From positions 13,657,001-13,721,000 of the forward strand of contig NC_088308.1 of the NCBI RefSeq assembly GCF_910592395.1: 64,000 nt of DNA, given 5' to 3'. Made by a program: the position numbers and the translations under genes. This document shows positions 30,340 to 43,045 of this stretch, piece after piece. Positions within the stretch are counted from its first letter, which is position 1. Each line of letters starts with the position of its first letter. The notes beneath the pieces were generated by a model. The model ran no database searches and had not been told where the DNA came from. It saw nothing but the letters and a program-made list of their open reading frames with translations. The DNA comes from Lineus longissimus. Its lineage: Eukaryota; Nemertea; Pilidiophora; Heteronemertea; Lineidae.

Positions 30340-31878
30340 GCATCATAGTTCGCCCATACATTGTGAAAACACACGGTCAACAACTTCCTTGATGAATTTG
30401 AGAAGTTGGTGACTGAGATATCTGTGGCTAAGGAACGGCTATTGATACTCGGGGACTTTAATATACATGTAGACAAGGACCTTCCCGAGGTGAGACGGTT
30501 TAAGGATATTCTTCACTCTCACAATCTTTCGCAACTTGTGACGTCGCCAGCCCATAAGCATGGGCACACCCTAGACCTGGTGATAGTCAGGGATGAGGAC
30601 AGAATTGTGAATGATGTCACGGTTTGCAATCACGAGTTGTCAGACCACTTCACCATTGGAATGGTGCTTAGTCAATGTCGAACTTGTGAAGTCTTATCGC
30701 AAATACCGATCCGTCAGTCCAAAAGAATTGGGAAGTGAGATCTGTGCAGAATTTGCCAAGTGTAAACCAAGGAATTCAGTGAATGAAACGGCAGAAACGT
30801 TAAACAACGCAATTGTGTCAACTCTTGATCGAAAGGCACCCCTTAAAACACAACGTATAACAGCAAGACCCAATAATCCTTGGTTCAGTGAGAACATCGC
30901 CATAGCACGGAATCTTCGGAGGCAGCTAGAAAGAAAATGGTTTTCATCCAAACTCGAGATTCACAGACAAATGTTTGTGGCACAACGGGAGTGTGTCGTC
31001 AATCTTATTCGAAATGCAAAGAAGGACTATTACGAGGAACAACTTAGCACAGGAAACCTCAAGGAGACATTCAATGTGATTAAAGAGCTCACTAATGATA
31101 GTGACTGTCACCTGCCATTGGGTGACCCATCTGTTGTGGCAAACGATTTTGCAACCTTCTTTAGTGAAGATCCATACGAACCTTGACAATGTGGTGCCAA
31201 CACATGCACCTCCAGAGATTTCTGAACAAGCATTCTCAGGAATTCCACTTGACTGTTTCACTCCAGCTACAGAAGACGAAATGAAAAAGATCATTTTGTC
31301 CATGGCTACTAAGTCATGCGAAATAGATCCTATCCCCACATGGCTCCTAAAAAAGACCATTGGGGACCTTCTTCCGATTTTAACACTTGTAGTCAATGAA
31401 TCAATGTCAAGTGGGACTTTCCCAGAATGTTACAAAAAGGCTTGTGTGCGCCCGCTTCTGAAGAAACCCTCTCTAGACCCTGAGGTATCGTCAAATTACC
31501 GTCCAGTATCAAACCTTCCTTTTCCTTAGTTGTTGAGAAGGTTGTGTCAAAGAGGCTGTCAGATCACTTTGACACGAACAGGTTGTTTGATCCAATGCAG
31601 TCAGCATATCGTGCTAAGCATAGCACAGAAACTGCCTTGCTTAAAGTTCACAACGATAATGTCCATTCCATGGATTCTAACAAAGCTGTTCTGTTTGTGG
31701 CACTGGATCTGTCTGCTGCTTTTGACACACTGGACCACCCAATTCTCCTCAAACGTCTTGAGAATAGATTCGGGGTTACCGGATCAGCATTGCAGTGGTT
31801 CAAATCTTATCTCACGGGGAGGTCACAAGAGGTGACGGTGAAAGACGCTGTATCAGATAAGGTTCCCTTCACAGCTGT
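30340..31878 (+). pseudogene. L2/CR1-like LINE, endonuclease and RT part 1
   Basis: A 5'-truncated non-LTR retrotransposon. APE endonuclease: LLILGDFNIHVDKDLPE, HKHGHTLDLVIVRD and NHELSDHFTI hold catalytic Asp/Asn and His motifs. It then continues in a second frame (30,611-31,186) and a third (31,095-31,529) with SCEIDPIPTWLLKKTIGDLL, FPECYKKACVRPLLKKP and NYRPVSNLP. A further frame (31,544) has FDPMQSAYRAKHSTETALLK and VLFVALDLSAAFDTLDHPIL. At least three frameshifts. RT motifs up to SYLTGRSQEVTV are present; the rest continues after an insertion, at 34,944. Confidence 0.85.
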
Positions 31879-32454
31879 TTCAGCTAGAATAGAAATGCAA
31901 GTTTAATCAGACGGCACCAGACGCCGCTTTTTAGGGAGGTGCTGGCATGAAGGTGTTAATTGCTACCCCAATAAACAACCCAGTTCCTCACCCCAACCGC
32001 TTAAGGATTACATAAAAGGCCTGAATCCACCCATGTATGCCCCTTAATTGTGTTAGTAGTAATTAAGATTGCATGCGTTTATTAGAACCAACTTGACCTG
32101 AACCAAGCTTTGTGTATTATATTCCGGCTGCCATCTTGGATAGGCTTGGGCCTGCACTGTGTAGTGTATAAAATATGACTTTGATGGGGTTTTTCTGAAA
32201 AAATATTAATGATTGTTTGCACCTCTATTATGTTTCAGCTCAGATACCAATTCTTCTGTAAAAAGCATTTTAATATTCTGCATATAACATAGCTTTGTAT
32301 GGCTGTGATTAGATTAGGTTTACACTCAGGCAAAGACAAATAAAAGGCATTTTAAAAGGCCTACTTCGTTATTCGTTGTGAAGAATGGTCGTCATTTGAA
32401 AATGCCATGCCCATTACTTATGTTGTGGTATGAAAGATTGGTGCCCCGTTGTAC

Positions 32455-32985
32455 ACAAATGAGACAAATAGTCGCAAAGAACAGGTCTTAACCTATAGTA
32501 TATATAGGCAGGACAAATGTGTCCTATTGTAGGCCTACCAAGATGAGACAGTTAGTTGCAAAAATCGACAGGTCACAACCTATGATATCATAGGCAGGAC
32601 AACGGGTGTCTCATACAGCTTGGGGTCTTGTAATTCCGGGAGTGAAGTTGAGACAACAGTCACCAAGGACATGTCACAACCTTTATTATCATAGGCAAGG
32701 GATGTAGTTGTCTCATCCAGCTTGAGGCCTTGTTATTCCGAGAGATGAGACAACAGTCACAGTGGACATTATATGTTACAACCTTTATTATAATAGGCAA
32801 GGGATGTAGTTGTCTCATCCCGCTTGAGGCCTTGTTATTAAGAGAGATGAGACAACAGTCACAGAGGACATTATGTCACAACCTATCTTTTATATGCAGG
32901 GGATGTAGGTGTCTCATCCAGCTTGGGGTCTTGTTATTCGGAGAGATGAGACAACAGTCACAGAGGACAACATATCAAGGCAGTA
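32455..32985. repeat. ~100-bp tandem repeat, about six units
   Basis: Units begin gatgagacaacagtcaca (32,744; 32,846; 32,945, spacing 102 and 99) and include cataggcaaggg and tgtctcatccagcttgaggc. Earlier units at about 32,459, 32,545 and 32,646 are more diverged. Confidence 0.75.
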
Positions 32986-33375
32986 CCAGTACACAAAAAT
33001 GAAAAAGTCATGATTTCAATGTACACAATATTATTATTATTAATTATTCACAATATACATTTAATTTACATTCAATAGACTCATACATTCAAAAAATAAT
33101 AATACAAAGTTCACATCTTCATATTCCTTGCTATAGAAGTTTCAACAAACAATTCTTCTTACTAAAAGTATACACGAATATTGTTGTCAAATTGTGGAAC
33201 TGTAAGCTCAATTTATTAAAATCACAGTTCAAGATTAGACTAGAAACTAAATCTACAGTAAATAATCAAACAAAAGGGAAATGAACAATACACAAAGTAT
33301 GTATGTGCCAGCCAGAGTCAGTCAGAGTCGAAAATCATGCGCAGTACTCCTAATTAAAGCAAGGGGAGTTTACTT

Positions 33376-33632
33376 GGTGAACAAATGCTTGAAGCAGCTC
33401 TGACACATCCTTTCATTGTTGTTAGCAGGACACTTTTTTAGACGACCAGGACATTCCTTGCCAGTTTCCAAGACTTTCTTGCAAGTTCTGTCGCTCTTCT
33501 TCAAATTGCCTAGATTCGCAGTAGTGCGAAGGGCATGATTGGAATACAACAACTTCATCTGAAGTTCAGAATCCCTGACACAGGCATATGTCCTCTTGTA
33601 TGCATTTCTGGTGACACATCTTGGAGGCTGAA
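33376..33632 (-). CDS. Candidate cysteine-rich terminal exon in the inserted element
   Basis: An acceptor (actctttatttcag) ends at 33,633 on the minus strand and is followed by VQPPRCVTRNAYKRTYACVR, then SDRTCKKVLETGKECPGRLK and CPANNNERMCQSCFKHLF before a stop. Spacing of cysteines suggests a zinc-binding C-terminus, but I recognise no family. A second exon-like piece with a good donor (AAGATAAGAG|GTAAGT) is at about 33,757-33,815, but splicing it here gives a different frame that stops early, so the join is unproved. Confidence 0.3.
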
Positions 33633-34943
33633 CCTGAAATAAAGAGTAATTTATTAGAATAGAATACATGCATACAAAGCCTACGGGAATACAGTATAAT
33701 GATTTCAATCATCTGTTTGTGAATACATAGATGAAGGGAAACATCGCTTAACTTACCTCTTATCTTGTTCACCGCCGGATCAATGATGTCGACGTACCTG
33801 GCCTATATACATGTAGCCTCTCGAATCAACTAAAGCATCACATCAGCCGGATTAAGTCGAGAAGTTATCTGCAGTACACACCATGCAACCAGCTGAAATT
33901 AAAGAAAAAGGCATTTTAGTAACTGAAGGAATGTTTACCAGTCAACAAAAGGCACTATTTTGGCATCACCCTGTACAAAAATACCACAACAAACTGGAAT
34001 GTGGGTCAATGGGCGAGTTCATTTTGCTAACAGGTGGATAATATACCAAGAACTTTTCTATATTTGGCGAATTCTTAAGACTATATTTATCAATTACATC
34101 TGTAAAGATATTTTCAACATAAACTATGGTATATGCTAACTCATGGCTTGTTCATAAGCACGATCATGACTTATTATTGTACTATTACCCATGCTGTACC
34201 CCTTCCACCAAAATAGACCCGACCATCGAACTTCAAAACTCAACTATTTTTAGACATTTGTTTTTCAAATGCATTTTCTGCATGAATATACAGCAAACTA
34301 ACATAAAATAGATATATATTTTAAAAGTAAAGATTTAAATGAATACTGGAAGTAACTCGTTTTGCTAAATAACGATCAAGGGAATTCGATGTTGTACGAT
34401 GAACTTGGCACCCCATCTCAATCTCCGTCTGCAAGTCGGCCATTTTGAATTTGAGCAGATCAAAGTTTGAGAAATTTCAGAATAAACGCACGATTCTGTA
34501 CGAAACTGAAATGAGTTATGCAAAACAGCCGGGTTATTTATGATATATGATATTATGCCTACCTGGCTATCTAGTCTTGAAGAATTCGGAAATCTGTGAC
34601 TTGTCGAAAAATCGATAAAAAGCATGGAAATCGCCACTGTTTCGTTAATTTTGGTCCAAATTTCATGAAATTTTCAAGTCGGGTGAATGGTCAGGTGACA
34701 CAACTTATGAGCCAATGAAAACCGTCGTATCTAATTCGAGCACGTGTACAGAAGCGCCCTGATGTTTGAACGATGCCAATGCATCAACCCTTTGGATGAA
34801 TGGGTATTGCGATAATGTGTGAGATGTGTATTGGCGACAATGTTTACATAGCGGTTAACAGGCTTTTCGCATGGACCAATCATTGGGCAGCAGGCTAGTA
34901 GGCAGAATGGTTTATTTCGATGTCATGTTTAGGCTTAGCTGAA

Positions 34944-36045
34944 ACAGCTGTGCCTTACTTTTTGGAGTTCCACAGGGTTCTGTACTGGGCCCTCTTTTGT
35001 TCACTGCATACAACAGTCCTCTTGGCGACATTATCCGATCATTCCTTCTGCCATATATACTGTTTGCTGATGACAGTGGTCTCTACATTATCTTTGATCC
35101 AACTAACCCAACCGTGTTGCAAAATGTTATTTCGAGCCTTACCCTATGTGTTGAGTCAATTAAGGAATGGATGGTGAGAAACAAACTGAAATTGAATGAC
35201 AGTAAGACCGAATTTTTCCTTGCATGTGTAAAGAACCTACAGAAGTATGTGTCTGATCTGAAATTGAAAATTTGTGATACTGAAATTGTGCTGAGTGATA
35301 CCATCAAGATTCTTGGTGTAACATTTGACAGAGAAATGTCCATGAAAACGCATGTTAACAATGTATGCCGTGCGGCAAATTTCCATCTCTATCGTATAAG
35401 CAAGATAAGATCTTTGCTCAGTAAATCAGCAGCAACAAGTGCAGTGCGGACCTTAGTTGCCTCACGGTTGGACTACGCAAATAGTCTGCTATATAACATC
35501 TCTGAGGCCAATGTGCGTAAGCTTCAACTGGTTCAAAACTCGGCAGCTCGTCTCGTCACTAGGGTGTGCAGAGGGGATCATATCACTCCGGTTCTGTGCG
35601 CACTCCACTGGCTTTCTTTGAAAGCAAGGCTCGAGTACAAGGTTAATCTAATGGTCTACAAATGTCAACATGATTACGCACCAAAATATCTCGCAGACTG
35701 CTTAAAAGTTTACAAACCCTCACGCTCCCTGCGATCAAGTACAATGGGTCTGTGTAAGGAAGTCCGCACAAACCGGGTGATAGGCTCCTCTGCATTCGCA
35801 GTGGCGGGACCAAAGCTATGGAATGAGCTGCAAATAGTGTTCGTGGCCAGAGTACCCTGGGTCGTTTTAAAACTGCACCAAAAACTCATATTTTTAAGAA
35901 ATTCTTTTGAATCCTTTGCACGTTTCTTTAGTAATGACTTTTATTCTATCATGTATTAATGTTATGTTTTATTATAAATTGTAAAGCGCTTAGAAGTTTT
36001 AACAAGGTTAAGCGCTATAAAAATGTTTTTAATAATAAAATAATA
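34944..36045 (+). pseudogene. L2/CR1-like LINE, RT part 2 and 3' end
   Basis: Resumes at the RT box FGVPQGSVLGPLLF (frameshifted start) and continues in one frame (34,997-35,959): LPYILFADDSGLYIIF with the catalytic FADD, MVRNKLKLNDSKTEFFLAC, TIKILGVTFDREMSMKTHV, SRLDYANSLLYNISEA and LHWLSLKARLEYKVN. The stop is at 35,957-35,959. The 3' UTR ends with attgtaaagcgcttagaag, aagcgctataaaaatg and an AATAAAATAATAA tail, typical for this clade. The second half is much better preserved than the first, with no stop in 320 codons. Confidence 0.87.
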
Positions 36046-36658
36046 ACAAGAGGCCCAAGGGCCTGGCGCTCAGCTGAGTTGTTGCTGCGTTGTTCGTATA
36101 TATTACATTACTCGTCAAACTCTACTAAACTAAGGACTCAAAGCCTAAGGATATTAGCTTCTGGATGTGTAACAGTGAATTACGGTAGACTGGCGCAATC
36201 TACTTCAAGCAAGCTCCACCCTTGCAATGTGTGTGCAAACAGATAACCTAACCTATATTGGACCATCAATTCTACACACAGCAACATGATTCATCCTAAG
36301 CTGTTACCATGATGATGATGATGATGATCCTTTTCGCAAATTGGTCGTCTTCTGTCTTTCTTCCATACTTCAGTGCCACCAGATGTAGTCTGCCCTTGTG
36401 AAGGGATCCTTTCAGCACCGGGGCACAAGAATCCATGCGAATTGAATCACATGGAGAGACTAGCCCAATCACCCGCTTTTGGCTGGGTAGAAATGGGTAA
36501 ATCTCGCAGACTGGACCTTAAACTCTACTGCCGACGTGCGAGGCCGGTCTGACAGATGAGTAAGTGGGGTCCACCTAATGCAGAAGGCACCAGTTTCCCT
36601 AACTAAAAGGGTAACATTAACAAAATGCTCTACCCAACTCTATTATTGCCTAAAGGCC
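36046..36658. other. Repeat edge, no gene
   Basis: Begins aacaagaggcccaagggcct followed by ggcgctcagctgag, the 5' edge of a dispersed family whose 3' edge (cagcttttcagctgagcta) appears at 40,240-40,262. A GATGAT microsatellite lies at 36,310-36,328. No coding feature. Confidence 0.5.
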
Positions 36659-36659
36659 T

Positions 36660-37970
36660 GTGTACACTAGTAAAATATTAGCAACATTTTTACATTTCCA
36701 GTTGCAACAAATGTTGCAAAAATGTTGCGTAGTGTGTACAGAGCAAAACGCGTCTTACAACATGTTGTAAAATTGTTGCAAATTAAATGCAATGCAATTC
36801 TTTGTTGCATGTTGTAAAAATGTTGCAAACTCTTCAGCCAATCAGAAATAGGATTTGTGTCATGTGATCTACCGGAGTTCATGTGACTTGAACAAGAAGC
36901 AGGTATAGCAACTCTCAAGTGAGTGTCTTGCTTCGTAGGGTGATGAAACCTTTTCTAGAAGTTTTTGTATGACGGCTTGTCAGTCAGCCGCAACTCCTTT
37001 AGGCTGCGTATCCATAGGCTGTTCCGTGCCCTGCACAACATTCCCTTTTTACCGCCTGGCGCGCCACACGGACAATGAACCTTCGTTGGTGTTATTGATC
37101 GTTCCCATAGGTTATGCCGTGTCACATTGCGGGCATATATGCACTGTGGATTGGGAATATAGGCCCATATTGGGATTGAACATGTCCATTCTTTTGCGAG
37201 TGTACAACACGGAAGCAATGTCTGAGGCGAAATTAATTCAAGAGGTTCATCAACGGGAACTACTCTGGGACCCCGAAACTGATGATTATCATAACAAGCA
37301 CGAACCTGTAATTTGTTGCTTAAAAGTCAAGTTTTATATACATGTACATGTCAATTTGATGTTGCAAGTGAAAATACAAGTTACTTGTATTTTCATTTTC
37401 AATATTCATAAGAAATTGTTTTCTGAAATAATGACAGCGTGCGGATAAACGCGATTGACTGCTGCGAAATGAGGACTACAAAGGCCTACATGACCAAAAA
37501 GGAATATCCAATGGAGACGCAGGGCATAGTGCCAGGTCACAAGGCTGTTACGCCATAACACCACACTACACAAGGGCATACCCTATGGATACGCGGCCTT
37601 AACAGGCAGTGGTATGCCCCTCATTTTGATCCAGGGCCTGGTCCATATTCTCTTTGGTTATTTCGCCGCCTCTTCCGTCTCTCAACAATGACAGCTAAAA
37701 TTGCTGCAGAAGCACTCAAAACACATCTTCTCTCCTTGGAATCATCCATTTTCCCTCCAAAATACCTATTTCCCTTTGTTCCCACTAAAAAGTTTGCAAC
37801 AATTTACCAACATGTTGTAAAAATGTTGTTAATTTGTTGCAATTTTGTTGCTAGTGAACACAGGGCCTTGAAGGGCTTGTTGCAAAATTGTTGTAAAAAT
37901 GTTGGTAAAATGTTGGTAAAATGTTGGTAAAATGTTGGTAAAATGTTGCTAATATTTTACTAGTGTACAC
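36660..37970. mobile_element. 1.3-kb inverted-repeat element, nonautonomous
   Basis: Left end GTGTACACTAGTAAAATATT plus agcaacattttt; the right end is the inverted counterpart ending at 37,970. Subterminal regions are full of gttgcaa/ttgcaac words on both strands. Near the right end an 11-bp unit (aaaatgttggt) is repeated four to five times (37,893-37,945). No coding sequence found; a nested element occupies 37,000-37,601. Confidence 0.7.
37000..37601. mobile_element. Nested ~600-bp inverted-repeat element
   Basis: Ends are inverted: aggctgcgtatccatagg (37,001-37,018) and ccctatggatacgcggcctt (37,581-37,600). It interrupts the larger 36,660-37,970 element. An open frame at 36,969-37,448 has no recognisable domain and is not called a gene. 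Confidence 0.6.
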
Positions 37971-38117
37971 CTAAGTCAAGTGAAACTCTTAACAAACCTT
38001 AGCAGAATGCCACCATTGAAATGTTGATAATAATGATAGCAAGTAAAAACTTTAAACAGATAGACTTGATTTTTTTAGCCAACTGCCACATGCGGTTTTC
38101 TTTATTTAGTAAATTTT

Positions 38118-38320
38118 GAGGTAAGTATTACAGAATGAAATACTTGAATACTAGAATTGCCTGGCTCTTCTGATGATTGCACTGGTGAACACCGAAGTCG
38201 ATGGGATGTGCAAAGTCATAGCTCGATCCTCTCTCTTGGTCATCTTTGATTGAGATGTGGTCACCAAATATGTTCAAATGCAGCTGCAGATCATTCCTGT
38301 CCTGCAAAACATGATGAGGA
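38118..38320 (-). other. Exon-like segment, copy 1 of a pair
   Basis: The minus strand has an acceptor-like tttgcag followed by GACAGGAATGATCTGCAG and an open frame NDLQLHLNIFGDHISIKDD.. to a stop. A related but frame-broken copy lies at 49,765-49,960, and both are followed by similar AT-rich sequence with tattacag and gccacat words. Unknown family; it may be the end of a transposon gene. Confidence 0.35.
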
Positions 38321-38410
38321 GATAACATTTTAATTTTGATAGAATAGGTAAGCTAGCCAAGTTTTATATCAAATACAAGGCCAACAACAACTGATAAGGC
38401 GCTAGGCCTA

Positions 38411-39320
38411 GGGCCGAATGATCAAGGAAGTTCATTGATATGATTGGGAATACATTGGGTGATTTCAAAGTTGGTTTTGGTTTTAGTGTTGGGTGTTAGT
38501 GTCAGTTTTATTCTTAATTTCTACCCCTAAAAACCTATGTCTGGATAAGACCAATTCGAGGTTTTAGTTTAACACCAACACCTGGTTTTATCTAAACACC
38601 TAAAACCTGGGCTGAAACTAAGAATAAGTTTTATTCTGCAGGTAAAACTAACACCAAGATTGACAGAGATAAAACCTTGGAAAAACCAAACATGCATGTT
38701 GTTGTCGTTGTTACTGTTGTTTCCCTATTGTAACCGCTTCCGATCTATATAAATTTTGTCATCTTCTTTCACGTCCATCATCATTCCCATCAGCGTTCAA
38801 AATACCAGCAACTACTTCTTGGAATGGTACGAACAACATGATTTTCTTTTTCTTAACACCAACACCAACTTTGAAATCCACTCGGTGTTAATGCCTAAGG
38901 TGTTAGTTTTATTGGTAATACAAAATGCACTACAAATCTTCCAAATATAACACCGAGCTGGGATTAAGATCAGACCTTGGTTTCAGTGTGAAACTAAAAC
39001 CTAATTTGAAATAGGATAATGCTAAATCTGAGTGTCAAAACTAACACCAGAACTGATTTCATTTCTGGTGTTGTGGAGAGTTTTAGTTTTAGTCCCGGTG
39101 TTAGTTTTTGACACTAAAACCATCCCTTAGTTTTAAGCTAAAACCGGGCATAATGCTAACACCAACAAACACCGACTTTAAAATAGGATGAAAATAAAAC
39201 CCACTTCATTTCAATGCTGGCTTAATCAAGGGTTTTAGTGTTCCATTTAGTTTTAAAACTAAATCTAAAAACTGACTTTGAAATCACCCATTGTGATAAG
39301 AGTGATGAATCGGCCCCGTT
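38411..39320. mobile_element. ~0.9-kb inverted-repeat element rich in 'aacacc' words
   Basis: Ends GGGCCGAATGATCA (left) and TGATGAATCGGCCCC (right), followed inward by inverted ttgggtgatttcaaagt and actttgaaatcacccatt. The interior contains dozens of ttttagtgttag / ctaacaccaa words in both orientations. No coding potential. Confidence 0.65.
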
Positions 39321-40009
39321 TGAAGCATTGTGCTATGTACAGTGTGCAAGTGTCAGTGTGTATCAGCTATCGCATTTATTGTTTGTTGACATTTCAAATC
39401 GCTGGAGTCGATCCTCAATTACACTGTTTATGTATATTGGCAACCTTACCCGATGATATCAGAACGATGTTTATTATTGTCTTGTTTATTCACATTAGTT
39501 CTGCTATGTGACAAGAGTTATTTGTTGAGAAATCCATGATTTAAAGCCGGACTTTGACATCGTTTCTCAGACCAACCAAGCTGCATTTCGCAGATCGTTT
39601 TTCAATGATCGTCGACGAACTATTTCAAATTAATCACATCCAATTAAACAATCCAAGCCTTCCCTAATTTCATCAACATGCAATAACACAAGAAGCCAAA
39701 TATTATCGCCTATGAAATTGTGAATTTAATGAGAACTTACCTCTGAATTGACAGAACGCGATCTATTCCATAGCATGGTCTCCTTACGTCTGAACTGCGC
39801 AGACTCGAGACGTGACGTTCGCTGCACGTGTGATTGGGCGTGGGATAACTCGCGCGAAATTTAAAATGCTCTTCTTGGGGGGTGCTCACTAAATTGCGCC
39901 AGTAACACCACCTGGTGAGAAATTCATGAACCACGCCTATTGATAATGAAAGAGAAAGCTTTGCTCTATAAAATTAGATTTGATTCATGATCCCCAACTG
40001 AGAAATCAG
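39321..40009. other. No recognisable gene
   Basis: Unassigned sequence; open frames are short and without domains. Confidence 0.4.
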
Positions 40010-40176
40010 CTGCTGGAAAAGTTTTTGGAAAATTTCGCTCGGTGCCACCTAGTGGCCAAACCGCTCATCCTGCCGGACCAACATTTGGTCTATTCAGGAG
40101 TCCTGAAGGGTCTCAACGCCTCAGAGGGAAAATCTATCGCCTATCCGCCATAGTTTTGAAACGTGCCTGTTTAACG

Positions 40177-40207
<31 letters not shown>

Positions 40208-40275
40208 GGACACTCATTCTACCATTTACTCATATGAATAGCTCAGCTTTTCAGCTGAGCTAATAAAAAAAAGAA
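40010..40275. repeat. Dispersed repeat 3' edge with (GACA)n
   Basis: Contains ggtgccacctagtggccaaa, gttttgaaacgtgcc, a GACA microsatellite (40,178-40,207) and cagcttttcagctgagcta followed by an A-rich stretch. It is related in layout to the ~300-bp family and may be the right end of the element that starts near 36,050. Confidence 0.6.
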
Positions 40276-41985
40276 CGAAAATTAAAAAAATTAAAAAGTT
40301 ACCTTTTGGACATTTTAAAATTTGCCTGTTACATAATGAAGAGACAGGATTAGCTTGGTCCGCATACAACAGATACATGACCAACTAGATACACCATTCT
40401 CCACTGAAAACTGCATTCAATTACCTTATTCCATCTCTGTGATATTTAAAAAACCTCCGGACAATTTCTGGTAGGACTGTACATACAACAATATTATCCC
40501 GTCACGCCATGACGCCGACTACATCTATATACATCACAAGCAGATGATGCGTCAAACCCGGTGATGACGTCACCATGCGTAACAACGGTACGGAAAGGTG
40601 AACAGGCACTGAGTAGCAGCCGTTCATATCAGCTCCTAACATCACCACATTTTTGATATGGTTCTAGGCATTTGGACTGGATTTTACTGAGCTTAATTGA
40701 TTCATGAATGTGTATGGACCCGTGTGAACCTATATTCACTGTGCCCACATGTGGTCTTCAAGGAATACGCTGAAAACTTTCTAAATTGTCTACATTAACT
40801 ACTGTGGCCATTTAGGTTCCTGTGTATGTACATGGTTGTACAAGACATACACTCGGGTGTTTATTCAGGAGAACCAACAATGCAGAACATTGTGTACACC
40901 ACAGACTGCCTAATCTAGTTACGTAATACTGTGATCACCACCAATCAGCCATGGATTTCCACGTTGGATTACAAAGTTAGGTGGATTATTCTCCCTAAAC
41001 GTCACAAACCAACCCATAGGGGAGACAACTGAAGACTGTGCTTTTCACCCGGGCATAAGGGTCAATGATGTAATGCGCATGTGAGCAGATCATTACGACC
41101 TGGAACGTGCGCTATATAAATGCATATTTCAATTATATTACATTACATACGTAACAGTTAGCAACAGTGCCATCAAGACCGGGATCACCACACAATCCAC
41201 TTCAAAAATTGGTCAGAGACCATCAAATTCTAAAGAAAAATAAATGTGGTAGCGACCAAAATGGCACTGGCACCCTTTCGGACCTGAATTTATTAAAATT
41301 AATGCATGCTCCCGGCCTGACACAATTTTGATAATTTCACTTAAGAGCGACATGAAATTTTCAAATAAAATTTGAGAGCAGAAGCAGTGATGCAAACCCA
41401 AAACTTCTTTAGCATTTTGTCTGAACTTTCTGAAAATGCAATTTGTTAGCACATTGACCTCTCACAAAAAAGGGGGGGGGTTGAAGGAACCCCCAAATTT
41501 GCACCAAAAAAAGTAGAAAAATGCAGATTTTGCATTTCACACAAAGTTTGCGGCTTTGCCTTAGCTCCGATCGATTCACTATGAAAAGAAAGGGAATTCC
41601 CTAAAAGCCGTTGATTCACGCCAGGGTGTTTATAAATGGAAGACTCTGCTCATAACTATGCGACATGAAGCTTTCTATGAGACAGCTTATATCGTGTTGT
41701 GCGGCACAAAAGGGTTAATAGCATATTCACCATTCTGTACAAAAATTAGTTACTCCTTCAAAAAATGTTTAAACTAAAGGTAAGCTGTAACCTCATTCCA
41801 ATAATATTAATTGACTAAATCCACACAATATCACTACTCCATAAATCACAAGTTATCCCCCTAATAACTTTTAAACATACAGTGGTTTCCACACTCTATC
41901 TTTATCTGGAGTCAAGATATGTTGCGCTGTATCTCAGCAATGCAAAATGCATATTACTAGCTACTTCGTCAGTTTTTACTTTTGA
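40276..41985. other. No recognisable gene (1.7 kb)
   Basis: No exon, RNA gene or element boundary supported. A G run is at about 41,473-41,480. Confidence 0.45.
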
Positions 41986-42987
41986 CATTGGAGCACAAGA
42001 TAGCCCTTAAAGTCGGTACGACGTGTGATGTATCACTGCTTGGAGTACCAACCATAAAAATATCATCGAAAACAAGTCACTCTTAATCGAGGTATTGCGC
42101 TTTTTATCTTTTTTAGTTTTGGCCTCCTGATGGCCAAGTTGAGAATCAGGTCAGTCCTAAATTGACTGTCAGAGGTAATAATTATAATACAGGGAGTCAT
42201 GTGTACCAAATATCAAGCTCATAGCTTTAGCGGTCAAGAAATGTGCCATAGTTACACTCAAACGGACAATTGACCTCTGTGACCTTGAAAATTAGGTCAA
42301 ATCAAAAACCCGAATGAAATGAGATGTATCCTTATTAGGAGAACCAGCCATATAAATGTTATCGAAAACGAGACACTCATAAGAGAGATATCACACTTTT
42401 TTGGTTTCCACTTCTGGCCCCCTGGTCGCCAAGTTAAGAATCAGATCAAACTGAAATTTATTGTAAGAGGTCACCTGACCGAGGGGGGGTCTTGTGTACA
42501 AAGTTTCAAGTTCATAGCTTTAGCGGTTAAGATTCGTGCCACTGTTCCTAAAACAAGATACAGACGACGACGACTATGACAGACAACTATGACAGACACA
42601 GTGGCGATGTATAGACTCCCCTAGAGTGGCCATTGTGCTCACCTCATGTGGAGGAAAGATGGATGAAGAGTAAGGTATTGTGTCGTATAGTGTTAGGTTT
42701 GATGTAGGTCCAAGCAATTACAATTTCCTCAAAATGGCCAATTTACAGTAAATTTGACCTCTGTGACCTTGAAAAGTTGGTCAAATCAAAAAAGACCCGG
42801 GTCACACATTGAATGGTTGTTAGAATTAGATGTACCTATGATATAAAATTGGTGCCAATCGGGCAAGTAATTAAGGAATAATAGCACTTTGAAGAATTTT
42901 GGATTTGGCCCCCTCCCTGGAGGCCAAACGGCAAATCAGATCGAACCAAACTTCGGTACCTGAGATCACCTGACCAATGGGTACATA
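41986..42987. repeat. Dispersed ~300-bp repeat family, three units
   Basis: Same phrases as at 19.3-20.6 kb, including cactcaaacggacaattgac. The last unit is cut at 42,987 by the pogo-like element and resumes at 46,920. Confidence 0.8.
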
Positions 42988-43045
42988 CACTAGAATCCCA
43001 GATATAAGGTCTGGTGGGTTTGACCAGGCCTCAATAATAGCTCCT

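Larger units (their letters stand above)
31879..34943. mobile_element. 3,065-bp DNA element with 8-bp target duplication inside the LINE
   Basis: An 8-bp direct repeat ACAGCTGT flanks the segment (31,871-31,878 and 34,944-34,951), and inside it the ends are inverted repeats TTCAGCTA/TAGCTGAA (31,879-31,886 and 34,936-34,943). Removing the segment and one duplicate restores continuous LINE RT homology. An 8-bp duplication fits hAT or P-type and some other superfamilies; the short terminal repeat does not decide. It contains a tandem array and two exon-like segments (below) but no recognised transposase. Confidence 0.75.

Noticed and set aside
36969-37448. 159-codon plus-strand frame
   Set aside because: Spans a nested inverted-repeat element and its flank; no domain and no codon or splice evidence.
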